NCBI RefSeq assembly: GCF_000485595.1
Contig: NW_014578358.1
Span: 15,541 to 42,106, forward strand
Direction: 5' to 3'
DNA from: Priapulus caudatus
Lineage: Eukaryota > Priapulida > Priapulimorpha > Priapulimorphida > Priapulidae
Length of the DNA stretch: 26,566 bases
This document shows positions 18,701 to 26,422 of the stretch, piece after piece. The stretch's first letter is position 1. The number at the start of each line of letters is the position of its first letter. A program made the translations under genes and the position numbers. The notes below the pieces were generated by a model. That model saw only the letters and a list, made by a program, of their open reading frames with translations, did no database searches and was not told where the DNA came from.

Positions 18701-19658
18701 TGGCGATCCGTTACATATGTCTATGAGCGTCTACATATCCTAGAATATAGTTCGCCTGTAGGCACAAAGTGTGTGGCGATTGGCTTGGAATCTCACACAT
18801 GCAGAGCCAATCGTCCGATTAGCTACAGCTAACCGCTGGGGTCATACCAATGAGGAATTTAATAAGTTCCATTGAGTTGCCTCCATCAGCAGTGGCGAAG
18901 TCCGCAAGCAAAAAGCAGCCATTACCAGAGAACAAAACAGCGTCTGAAATTAAAAATTATTTTTTAACATGATATTAACTATTTATTACTAATATATACC
19001 GAACGGCCGCCATGTTGACGTGCGCTCAGATGCGGGCGGATTATTCAGCCCAAGGAGCTGTATTAAACAAGGAGAGACAGCGCGCATGTGCATACATCAT
19101 ATTTCATGATTTATATTTGTTCCAGATTAGCGACTAGAAGAGAGGTCAGTGCAGCCGTTTTTGTGATTAATTGCTCACTGTTCTTTTACTGAAATCTTTA
19201 TGTTTTAAACATATTCTTACACATATATACAGCTGTAGTAAGCTTTATTACTTTGAAGCCCAACAACATGGTTATGAATTCTGTATTGCAACAGCCAGAG
19301 AACCTTAATTAGTACTGCTAGATTAGGAATAGATGTGCTGTGAGACAGAGAGCTGTAGCGACAAATCCATAGATTAAGTGTACGGCGAAACTGCCATTGG
19401 ATGAATGCAGTCGTGGGCGTAGCTATGATTGACCAATAGGAGGATTTTTTGTGTTTATTCTTTACTATTGATTCTGTTCGTGTATTTAAGGAATTTTCCC
19501 ATCGATTCTAATCTAGATGTAATTCTCCTCCTACCGATGGCGTCAAGACAAAGCTGCGAGGCTTGCTTGGTGATCTGACGACAACCGATCATGACTTCGC
19601 TGTAGTATCCTGCTCCAGTAATTCCTTCATTCTGGTAGTAGAGTCGAGGTGCGGTCAT
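12542..19658 (-). CDS. SABATH-type SAM-dependent methyltransferase, 8 exons
   Basis: Spliced gene. Exons on the minus strand: 19658-19535, 18943-18848, 18476-18378, 17206-17059, 16099-15969, 15461-15322, 15125-14951, 12768-12542. All introns are GT-AG, junction phases agree (1,1,1,2,1,0,1), and the total is 1140 nt: 379 residues plus TGA, a usual SABATH length. Visible motifs: N-terminal YYxxxxITGAGYYSEV and Gln28; SAM motif LLADFATADGGNSM (53-66), the counterpart of the plant DLGCSSGPNT; DQPSND (92-97), matching D-L-P-x-N-D; SGTSFYEKCF (127-136), matching P-G-S-F-Y, whose Ser-Phe contacts SAM in plant structures; VHFAFSASGMHILSKQP (141-157), where plants have HW-L-S-Q-V-P; RARELRPGGRL (192-203). 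Family knowledge: these cytosolic enzymes methylate carboxyl groups of small acids, or nitrogens, using SAM. The substrate cannot be read, because Ile replaces the Trp that packs on aromatic substrates in some plant members. The start is the only Met fitting the N-terminal motif. Confidence 0.88.
13107..13114. repeat. Target-site duplication (left) of the MITE
   Basis: CCTATAGG, repeated exactly at 13655-13662 on the other side of the element. Confidence 0.8.
13115..13654. mobile_element. hAT-type non-autonomous element (MITE)
   Basis: Terminal inverted repeats CAGAGGCGTATCTAGG (13115-13130) and CCTAGATACGCCACTG (13639-13654) differ at one position and are flanked by a perfect 8-bp duplication, CCTATAGG. 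An 8-bp target duplication with CAG-starting ends is typical of the hAT superfamily. The 540-bp body holds C-rich and T-rich sequence and a second nested element. It encodes no transposase. Confidence 0.85.
13288..13479. mobile_element. Second MITE nested inside the hAT-type element
   Basis: Perfect 16-bp terminal inverted repeats CAGGGGCGTGTACAGG (13288-13303) and CCTGTACACGCCCCTG (13464-13479). A possible 5-bp duplication, GGTAA, lies on both sides (13283-13287 and 13480-13484). The body is rich in G runs (GGGGGGTCCGG). Open frames through it are not genes. Confidence 0.75.
14951..15125 (-). CDS. SABATH methyltransferase exon 7
   Basis: A 175-nt exon between CTTTCAG and GTTAGT, phase 0 in and phase 1 out. 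It encodes NVYYRTEEELKEPL, matching the family's P-x-Y-x-P-s-x-E-E-v segment, and the strand-rich part after it. Confidence 0.82.
15322..15461 (-). CDS. SABATH methyltransferase exon 6
   Basis: A 140-nt exon between TTACAG and GTATTT, phase 1 in and phase 0 out. It opens with GGRLVIVPFA, the conserved strand following the R-x-x-E-L-x-P-G turn, and then enters the variable region covering the active site. Confidence 0.82.
15540..15930 (+). repeat. Degenerate TTAGGG-like low-complexity tract
   Basis: Many imperfect GGTTA / TTAGGG / ATTAGG words, such as TAGGTTTAGGGTTATGGTTAG near 15551-15571 and GTAGGGTTAGGATTATGGTTAG near 15750-15775, lie within intron 5. The periodicity is loose and no pure hexamer array is present. 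Confidence 0.55.
15969..16099 (-). CDS. SABATH methyltransferase exon 5
   Basis: A 131-nt exon between CTCGCCAG and GTACAA, phase 2 in and phase 1 out. It encodes the Pro after LSKQ and a charged helical segment ending RARELRPG, as in the family before the G-G-x-M/L strand. Confidence 0.82.
16100..17058 (-). other. Methyltransferase intron 4
   Basis: AT-rich intron of about 0.96 kb. Short open frames (16474-16677 minus, 16657-16911 plus) show no recognisable domain. The GT donor and AG acceptor are clear at both ends. Confidence 0.7.
17059..17206 (-). CDS. SABATH methyltransferase exon 4
   Basis: A 148-nt exon between TTACAG and GTGAGT, phase 1 in and phase 2 out. It encodes FASGTSFYEKCF and SVHFAFSASGMHILSKQ, the most diagnostic SABATH region. 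The open frame on the opposite strand (17025-17243) is a shadow of this exon. Confidence 0.88.
17207..18377 (-). other. Methyltransferase intron 3
   Basis: A 1.17 kb intron. It holds a TG/GC-alternating tract near 17305-17380 and a cluster of GTCCCGG words near 17465-17555 that can pair locally (CCCGGT / ACCGGG). No exon-like sequence is recognised inside. Confidence 0.65.
18378..18476 (-). CDS. SABATH methyltransferase exon 3
   Basis: A 99-nt exon between ATAATAG and GTATAT, phase 1 in and out. It encodes FDIQVIHEDQPSNDWTSFF, the second conserved SABATH block (plant N-D-L-P-x-N-D-F). Confidence 0.85.
18848..18943 (-). CDS. SABATH methyltransferase exon 2
   Basis: A 96-nt exon between TTTCAG and GTATGA, phase 1 in and out. 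It encodes the SAM-binding strand and loop (ADFATADGGNS) and the start of the following helix (MELIKFLI). Confidence 0.85.
18944..19534 (-). other. Methyltransferase intron 1
   Basis: A 591-bp AT-rich intron bounded by GTAGGA and TTTCAG. Nothing else is recognised. Confidence 0.65.
19535..19658 (-). CDS. SABATH methyltransferase exon 1
   Basis: Residues 1-41 plus the first base of codon 42. ATG at 19658; donor GTAGGA follows 19535. It carries the N-terminal Tyr-rich motif that caps the SAM and substrate pocket in the family. Upstream, TTTTGCAG at about 19703-19710 on the minus strand could be an acceptor for a 5' UTR exon. Confidence 0.8.
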
Positions 19659-19950
19659 GTTGTCGCCGACTAGACACGGTGCTAACCTCCCGGACGTTTC
19701 CTCTTCTGCAAAACTGTATCATAGGATGAATGTATGCGTGTCTAGGGCGTGATTTTGTGATAAGAAGTTGTGATGTATGTGCGTGAGAGTCCACTTTACA
19801 GATACTGTATTGTATGTGCGTGGACACATAGACGCTGGTCGGCTCGGGAGATGACAAGCGGCGAATAACGATCACATTGACGCACAGTTGATGGCTAACG
19901 GTGCCGGGCGTCTTTTTGTCTGGCATGAATGGCGCGAACACAGCAACCGC

Positions 19951-20012
19951 ATGTTATATTATGTTATGTTATGTTTTGTTATATTATGTTATGTTATGTT
20001 TTGTTATATTAT
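19951..20012 (+). repeat. TTATG/TTATA pentamer microsatellite
   Basis: About twelve copies of TTATG with TTATA and TTTTG variants. They are arranged as a higher-order repeat of about 30 bp. Confidence 0.9.
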
Positions 20013-20128
20013 GTTGCTGGATGCATGAACTGCATGTGTGGTCGTTCAATCGATGAGTAGCTATAGCTAGCGTGCCCACGCGCGCTTAGAAATTAAAATA
20101 TTAGCGTAGACCTTCTTAGACATTAACG

Positions 20129-20175
20129 CAGTGGTTCTTAACCATTTTTGAGTCATGGACCCTGTTGAGAATCAA
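20129..20175. mobile_element. hAT-like terminus fragment
   Basis: CAGTGGTTCTTAACC followed by a GGACCC/TGAGAATC segment resembles one end of CAGNGGTTCTCAA-type hAT elements. The opposite end was not found. It stops shortly before the FMO duplication begins at about 20208. Confidence 0.35.
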
Positions 20176-20576
20176 TATTATATTTATATTATATTTAGAT
20201 TGTTACATCGATGTATATTAATGGAGTTATCCAGTTTTACAACGTGATTTGGTTTCACACTCCTGGTTCTATAGTCATATGTAATGATATAATATAATAT
20301 TATTAAAAAAGTGAACCGTGTTTACGGTGCAGTTAGCTCCCATTAGACCAAAACGAATTCTTAGACTAAATTTTAATGTGGGAATCTGTGACCTTTTCAA
20401 CGTAGAAAGAATCAATCTGGCCTGTAACAAAACGAATTTGATTAGGCTACATCAGCTCACTAAAATCAACAATAAAAAAAACAAATTAACAATAATTAAC
20501 AAACAAATATAGAAATCAAATTAGGAGAAGGGTGAAAAATCTCCCTCTGCTCTAGTTAATAGATATAATTATGCAT

Positions 20577-21884
20577 CTAATTCATACAGGCATCTTTGTC
20601 TTGGTAGGTAAACTCAAAGCTTTCATCGTCAATTAATTGATAGGTGGCATTCCTAAAGGACATTAAATGCGCAAGTCTGAGATCCGTACTGAATCTGTAG
20701 AGATCAGATTTTACTGCGGGCAATGGGTGCACTGCACCAAGCTTAGCTAGATCGGCCAAGTATTCTTCCAGAAGGTCGGTATCCATCAGGTGGGCATGCG
20801 ACTTCTTCCAGCCCTTCGCAAATTTTTTCTGCAGTTCGGTCGTCTCCTCAGCTAGCATCAGATCTTTCGTGGGCAGCGACAGCGCTCCCTCGAGCACGGC
20901 AAGTGCGAACAGCACCTGATACTGAAATACGATGAATGGTGCCACAAGCCTGGGGAGCCCTATGAGAAACATGGACGGGTGACGGATGTTGACGCAGTGC
21001 TTGAACATGGGCGTTACGCGCATCTTCTCCTCCACGACGAGCCCGCACGCCGGTGACAGGAACGGGTAGGTGTACTCGTAGCCAGTGCAGAACATTACGA
21101 CATCAGCACGCCGTCGCTCTCCGCCGATAAACACGACCGTGTCGCCCTCTAGCCGCTCAACCCCAGGCAACTGCTCGAGATTGTCAGGCATCGGGCAGAC
21201 GATGGGCGCCATGTTGTGACTGAGCACAACGCGACTCGCCACGGTGGCGACCTCTATACCGATGTCAGTCCCCGATGAACCGGCGCCCAGACACACCACC
21301 GTCTGTCCGTCGAAGACGCTCGGCTCCCGGTAGGAGTGACTGTGTAGAATTTTGCCGGTAAACGTGTCGGCACCAGGCAGAGCCGGCATCTGAGGCACGG
21401 AGTAGTGTCCGTTGCAGACGAAGATGGCATCGTAGATGTGCGTCGTCTCGACATTCGTCTGTAGGTGGCGCACCGTTACTTCCCACGTCGCATTCGCATC
21501 GTCGCTAATCGGGACAACTTTTGTTACGATGGTAAGAAACTGTACATGGTCCATCACGTTATACTTCTTCGCGTAGTCGTCCAGGTATTCCCTGACGTCC
21601 CAGTGACTGACGAAGGTTGGCAGGTCGGCGTTGAAATCTTTATCCAGGTAGCCCATCAGTTCCTTTGGAAAGTTGGTGCGCAGTTGCTTGTACATGCTCG
21701 AGTGGATGTCGAGACCATACTCGTCCTTCCCGGTCTTGTCGGTGTAGACCCAGGTGCCGCCGACGCTCTCAGACAACTCATAGACGTCGTGCTCGAAGGC
21801 GTCACGTCTGGCGGCGAGGAATCGCGACGCACATATGCCGGCCGCTCCCGCCCCGATCACCGCTACACGCATAGCTGACGCCAT
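20577..21884 (-). CDS. Flavin-containing monooxygenase (FMO), copy II, intact
   Basis: A single 436-codon exon. FMOs use FAD, NADPH and O2 to oxygenate soft nucleophiles (S or N) of small molecules. Motifs: FAD Rossmann GAGAAG (11-16); ESVGGTWVY (40-48); VCNGHYSVPQMP (156-167); FMO signature FTGKILHSHSYR (175-186); NADPH-binding GAGSSG (200-205); FCTGYEYTYPF (265-275). The length fits the shorter FMO class (GS-OX-like and insect alkaloid N-oxygenases, about 430-460 residues) rather than vertebrate FMO1-5 (about 530). No C-terminal membrane anchor is visible; the only long hydrophobic stretch is internal (about 311-334). The start is the Met just before the first beta strand. The coding DNA is clearly richer in GC than its flanks. 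The lack of introns contrasts with the neighbouring eight-exon gene. The open frame on the opposite strand (21465-21878) is a shadow. Confidence 0.95.
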   Translation of the reverse strand: MASAMRVAVIGAGAAGICASRFLAARRDAFEHDVYELSESVGGTWVYTDKTGKDEYGLDIHSSMYKQLRTNFPKELMGYLDKDFNADLPTFVSHWDVREYLDDYAKKYNVMDHVQFLTIVTKVVPISDDANATWEVTVRHLQTNVETTHIYDAIFVCNGHYSVPQMPALPGADTFTGKILHSHSYREPSVFDGQTVVCLGAGSSGTDIGIEVATVASRVVLSHNMAPIVCPMPDNLEQLPGVERLEGDTVVFIGGERRRADVVMFCTGYEYTYPFLSPACGLVVEEKMRVTPMFKHCVNIRHPSMFLIGLPRLVAPFIVFQYQVLFALAVLEGALSLPTKDLMLAEETTELQKKFAKGWKKSHAHLMDTDLLEEYLADLAKLGAVHPLPAVKSDLYRFSTDLRLAHLMSFRNATYQLIDDESFEFTYQDKDACMN

Positions 21885-21939
21885 GTTGCGTATTGAACGA
21901 ATGCGAAGCTAGAACAGACTAGAATAGGAACTAGAATCA

Positions 21940-21947
21940 ATTATAAA
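21940..21947 (-). promoter_or_regulatory. Candidate TATA box of FMO copy II
   Basis: TTTATAAT on the minus strand, about 55 bases before the ATG. It is at the same place and in the same context as in FMO copy I. Confidence 0.38.
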
Positions 21948-22020
21948 GTCTATGATAGTAATATATAGTAGAATGTGAAAATAGTCTCTGATATCTGAGA
22001 TTAAAATGAGCTAATTGTAC

Positions 22021-22382
22021 GGGGGTAATTGTCCGCGGGTAATCGTCCGAGGGAAAATTGTCCAGGGGGGGGGGGAATTGTCTGGGGAAATTTCCCGATA
22101 GACGATTGTCCGGTGGTAATTGTTCAGGGAGTAAGTGTCCGGCGGATGATTGTTTGGGGGTAATCGTCCGGAGATGGAATGATTATCCGGGGGTTATTGC
22201 CGGGGGTGATTGTCCGTGGGTTGTTTTCCTATTTTTTCAAATTTTCCGGAAGGGGTGGGAGATTGTCCGTAGGCAAATTTTTCGGGGGCATTTGTGTGCG
22301 GGGGTGATTGTCCGGGGAATTATTGTCCAGGGGTGGTGATTGTCCGGAGAATTATTGTGGAGGGAGGGGGGGGGATTGTCCT
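22021..22382 (+). repeat. GTCCGGGGGTAATT minisatellite, short array
   Basis: Tandem degenerate copies of the same 13-15 bp unit as at 5141-5770, starting about 140 bp upstream of the FMO ATG. There are G runs of 9-10 near 22067-22076 and 22367-22375. Confidence 0.9.
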
Positions 22383-22385
22383 CAT

Positions 22386-23530
22386 TCCGAAAAATAAGGT
22401 AGCTGGAATATGATCGATTCACGACTAGCTGTAGCATTACCACTGCCTGAACTAAATTTCTGAACGTGAATATTATGTCAGCTTATCAGGCTGCAATTGA
22501 TCCAGTGAAATTTACGAGATTCTGTAATAATTTCAGTGCTAGAATCTTAGTCGGGCCGAATAACTGTGATACGCAGACCTCGCGCACATTGGCGGCCTAA
22601 ATGAATTGACGAATTGTGTTGAATGCAGACTACTACTGATCATTATTACATTTCAAGTATTTTTCCTTAATTTTGAATTGCAGGTTTACATGTTATTCTT
22701 CGATTGCCACCTTCCTGTATGCGTCCGAACTACGGCTACATCGTTTACGTTAGCTGCTGCCGTAGTTTGCTATATGTTCTTTCTGTGTTTACGTCGTTAC
22801 ACGAAATTCAAATATTGGTTGAGCCTAACTATATTGTGCATTCATTGATCAGTTAATCATCTCTCAGTGATTGCGTAATTTAGCACGTGCAATGTCGAGG
22901 ACCTATTGCAATATAACAATCTTGATTATTCAGGACAAGCGGAAAAAACTAACACGCCCTGCCCAGTGATGAAGTAGGCTCAGTACATGGCCTCTTCAAC
23001 TTTACTAGTTTTATATTTAAGATTTGTCGACAAATACTTCGATTTTCGAAACAGCCTTGACAAAATACTTTGTAAATTCTCTTTTATGAATGACCGCTAG
23101 TTATATATACATACCTTGTCAGTTGTGGTTACCTATGCTGCAGCTCACGGCACTCAATGTTGTTGCAACGTTAAAACATCTAGCAGGTTTGGCTGTGGGG
23201 TCCTACTAGCAGATTATTTACGGACAGGCCGCTGGAGAGCGTTCGTGTGCTCCCACCCACTGAGCTATACATAAGCCTGTGTAACCCGAAAACAACATAG
23301 GAAGGTACTTTCGATACACACATTTCTTATTATGACCAAGTTTAAAGATTTTCTAAGCTATAGAAATTGATAGGCGCCACGTGCATGTCTTTGGGTTTTA
23401 GTACAGCTTTGTTACAGATTTCCCCCGAGACAGTTTTTGTGGAAAATCCGTTTAGGTTTTACCGCATTTTCCACTTTTGCTAGCGATATCTTCATCTTGC
23501 TAACACACATACACACACGCGCGCGCTCAC

Positions 23531-23610
<80 letters not shown>

Positions 23611-23790
23611 ACCAGCCCCCCCCCCCCCCCCACCACACACAGACACACGCACACGAGCGCGCGCGCGGAAGGAGGTAGGCAGCGCAGTACGGGGATGGCG
23701 GCATGGTGCGGAGGAGGGGCGGCATGGTGCGGAGGACGGGCTATGTGGTGCGGAGGAGGGGCGGCATGGTTAAATAGGCCGTTATAAACC
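22386..23790 (+). mobile_element. Mosaic repeat unit B'', most complete copy
   Basis: In order: the 22386-22890 block (matches 5785-6300 and inverted 7735-8250), the CACGCCCTGCCCAGTG block (22940-23070), the GCTGCAGCTCACGGCACTCA block (23085-23175), the GGACAGGCCGCTGG block (23180-23290), the hairpin module (23310-23510), a CA run, a C14 run, and two to three copies of the GCGGAGGAGGGGCGGCATGG minisatellite. No transposase or other coding sequence is seen. Confidence 0.72.
23510..23670. repeat. CA microsatellite with poly-C and GC alternation
   Basis: About 40 CA dinucleotides, a run of 14-15 C residues near 23617-23631, then GCGCGCGCG. Open frames through it are artefacts. Confidence 0.9.
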
Positions 23791-23828
23791 GTATTACATG
23801 TGTATCAATGGGAGGGCGTACAAGTTTA

Positions 23829-24236
23829 CAGACATGCATAAAGCAATGTTTGCAAGCATCTTGGTAAAGATTAGCAGCGCAAGGACAAGCGCAAAAACTA
23901 GCACGCCCTAGCCACTAACTGACCGAACAGCCTAACTGCCCAGGGATGGTCGGTTTATTACAGTCTACAGCTCTAGTCAGCAGCTCTAGTCTTATACGTC
24001 TATAGTAAGCTCAGTACATGGCCTCCCCAACTATACTAGTTTTTATTCAAGATTGGTCGACGTACACTTTAATTTTTGAAACTGTCTTGACAAAATACTT
24101 TGTATATACCCGATGCGGCTCACGACACTCAGGTGTTGCAACGTTATGCTTTGTTTTTGCTCAGAATCTAGCAGGTTTACCTGCGGTTTTAACACGAGCG
24201 GTGCCCCCCCCCACCCCACGCGTCGCGCACTAACAC
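23829..24236. mobile_element. Partial, rearranged repeat unit
   Basis: 23829-23881 matches the inverse of 980-1035 (CTTGGTAAAGATTAGCAGCGC). It is fused to the CACGCCCTAGCC / CTCTAGTC block in direct orientation (23882-24105), then to the CTCAGAATCTAGCAGGTTTACC block and the C-rich linker with GAGCGGTGCCCCCC, the same end type as at 6700-6740. Confidence 0.65.
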
Positions 24237-24309
24237 ACTTTGCCCCTCTCCTCTCGCTATATCGCCCGTCCTCCGCACCCTGCTGCTCTCCACCGCACCA
24301 CGCCTTCCT

Positions 24310-24908
24310 TCCCAGCTAATCGGCTACACGCCCACAGGCAAATCTGCTAGATTTGGAGAAAAAGCTAACGTTGCAACACCATTGAGTGCCGTGAGCCGCA
24401 GCGTAGGTGACCACAACTGACAAGGTAACGTAGGAATTCACAACTAGTAGACATTCATGAAGACATTATATAACGCATGTTTGCAAGCTTGTTAGATTAG
24501 CAGAGCAAATTTCTTGCCCGATATTAGAAAATATAGTAATTGACATGGACAAAAGCGATCAATAAAATCAGATGGAACCATATCAACACTTATTTGGAGG
24601 GAAACCGCGAGTGCTAGAGGTAGTCAAATATAATGCTTATTAACTGGAATAGATTAAGAATTACGGCTAATGCGGTTATACCGTACTCGCACTGTACTGG
24701 TCTTTAGGTTCTTTACCATCTCAGCCAATGGCACGGTTAATTAATAGTAGGGTATTGAAATCGTTATCGCAGTATTATGTTTTTGTCTTTCACATCTGTG
24801 TAAAAATTGGCATATCCAAATTTAAATACAATGTTTTCTTTACAGAATAAATTCATTCGTTTCATTTTGATTCTTTAATCTTAGGAATACTATCAGTGCT
24901 TGTTTCTA
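24310..24908 (-). mobile_element. Mosaic repeat unit A', right outer inverted repeat
   Basis: Reverse complement of the left outer unit. 24370-24908 matches 606-1130 with scattered substitutions and indels, ending GTGCTTGTTTC at 24896-24906. It faces the partial unit at 23882-24236 across a C-rich centre, so it also forms a local imperfect palindrome around 24270. Confidence 0.7.
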
Positions 24909-25278
24909 ATTTATTGTTATTTTAGCACTAGCGCACTTCTCATCGAGAATAATTAAGAGTTATTTTATTTATATTTATTTATTTATATTTTTATTTATTA
25001 TTTATTTATTAATTTACAGACGGTAGGACTACATTGGTAAACGATATATCAACATGAGCTTGCAAGCTCCTCATCGTCAGAAAAAGTTAGTTGCCAATAA
25101 TGTGACAGCCCAATAATAGATTTCTTAAGTCGCGTGACTGTCCCCGACAAACTACTCCTATAATAAGGAACATCGGCCAGTCCTAGGGCAGTCCACCTCG
25201 TGGGTGCCCGCATGCTAGCAAATAATGATTTCTGGAACTGCCAAATGTTTTGAACATATGCAAATAATATATAATATA
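24909..25278 (-). mobile_element. Possible 3' end of a retroelement with TAAA-rich tail
   Basis: On the minus strand, mixed sequence with a GAGCTTGCAAGCTC palindrome (25053-25066) runs into a tail of TAAA/TAAATA repeats (about 24955-25010). A simple-repeat tail after a unique 3' segment is what truncated LINE or SINE copies look like. No reverse transcriptase is present and no target duplication was identified, so this is tentative. Confidence 0.28.
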
Positions 25279-25293
25279 CAGGGGCGTAGCCAG
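25279..25293. mobile_element. Solo MITE-like terminus
   Basis: CAGGGGCGTAGCCAG resembles the ends of the elements at 13115 and 13288. No matching inverted end was found in the remaining sequence, so the element is truncated or very diverged. Confidence 0.35.
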
Positions 25294-26422
25294 TATGTAG
25301 CACTGTAGGCCCGGGCCTACACTTTTTTTGGCCAAGTTATCTTTTTTTTTAAAACACCCATAATTCAAATCCATAAGCTTGCTGGACGAGTTTAAGAGTC
25401 TAGGCAGCAAAAACTATTGAAATGAACGTAGCAAGAATATGGCTAAATTAGGTGACCTATTCTTCTGTCATCTAGGCTGTCATTTCTATCGCGTGCCGTT
25501 TCATTCAACACTCTACCCGCCGAAAAAGACTAGGATCCGATCTTGTCAGTCTTTTAACATTTTAACTCGTTCGTAACACTATTTTAACTCGTTTTAGTCA
25601 GGGCTGTTAGGGATATTTTGGTGCAGGTTCTTCTAAAAGTACCAAATTTGGTCCAGAGGTAGCTTATACCATACTATTACGATTTCTGCCGGGCGCCAAG
25701 AAGGGCGCCTTCTGGGGCCGCCATATTGGGCAAATCCAAAATGGCCGCCATCTGAGCTAAAGATCAAGTGTAGTTCCAAAAGGGAAAGGGCTAGTATGAT
25801 AAAAGTTTATATATTTATGGGGTTTTTAGGGTCAGAGAATCTGATTATGATGTTCTTACATCGATTTGAGTTTTGTTGGGCTGTTACAATGGTCAAATCC
25901 AATATATGGCTGCCATATGGGCAAATGCTGTGATGTGTATACTTAGATTTTCTAATCTCTTTCTATCTTTGGGGGTATGTAATGTTGGAATGAAACTAAT
26001 TTGAGGGTTATCAATTATTAACATGTACACATAAACATACTGACATACATTATCGTAAGGAAATAATAAAAGGAATGATTTAAGTACCAAATATTGTTGT
26101 AAATTTTTATTCTACAAAGCTCAAACATGGTGGACAATGGTGGACATGGCTTCAACAAGAATTATAATTTGCTTGATTTGTCTATTCCATATTGGTCATC
26201 TATTCCTACATGTATGTTAGGCTAACATAGTTACAGTTACACAGTTGTGTATAAAGAGACAAATACAACAGGCAAGGTAGGCTTTCCGATATGGAATCTT
26301 TGGTTAGAAGTAATTACTGTCATGGTTTGTGTCCAGTTATATAATCAGTAAGTTCAACTGGGCACAACAGTGCTCTCGATATATGTATGGCTTGTGCCCA
26401 TACATTTTAGCATTTAGTCCCA
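25294..26422. other. Non-coding sequence, probable 3' region of the edge gene
   Basis: Contains imperfectly repeated words GGCCGCCATATTGGGCAAATC / CCAAAATGGCCGCCATCTG (about 25718-25755), with a weaker copy near 25895-25925. A perfect 9-bp stem TGGGCACAA / TTGTGCCCA lies at 26359-26367 and 26392-26400, just after the stop codon of the minus-strand cysteine-rich frame. No other gene is recognised. Confidence 0.45.

Larger units (their letters stand above)
19659..20207. other. Region upstream of the methyltransferase gene
   Basis: Holds the presumed promoter and 5' UTR of the minus-strand methyltransferase gene. No clear TATA box is seen close to the ATG. A TTATG pentamer array and a hAT-like terminus lie further upstream. 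Confidence 0.45.
20208..23200. repeat. Segmental duplication, copy II (FMO plus repeat unit)
   Basis: Partner of 3303-6735 in the same orientation, about 16.9 kb away. It covers the FMO 3' flank, the intact FMO, its upstream segment, a shorter GTCCGGGGG minisatellite, and the following repeat modules. Beyond about 23180 it continues with the GGACAGGCCG and hairpin modules that copy I lacks at the same place. Confidence 0.85.

Noticed and set aside
606-24908. Maverick/Polinton-type giant element suggested by the size and inverted repeats
   Set aside because: No DNA polymerase, integrase, protease, ATPase or capsid-like frame was found, and no 6-bp target duplication was seen at the ends.
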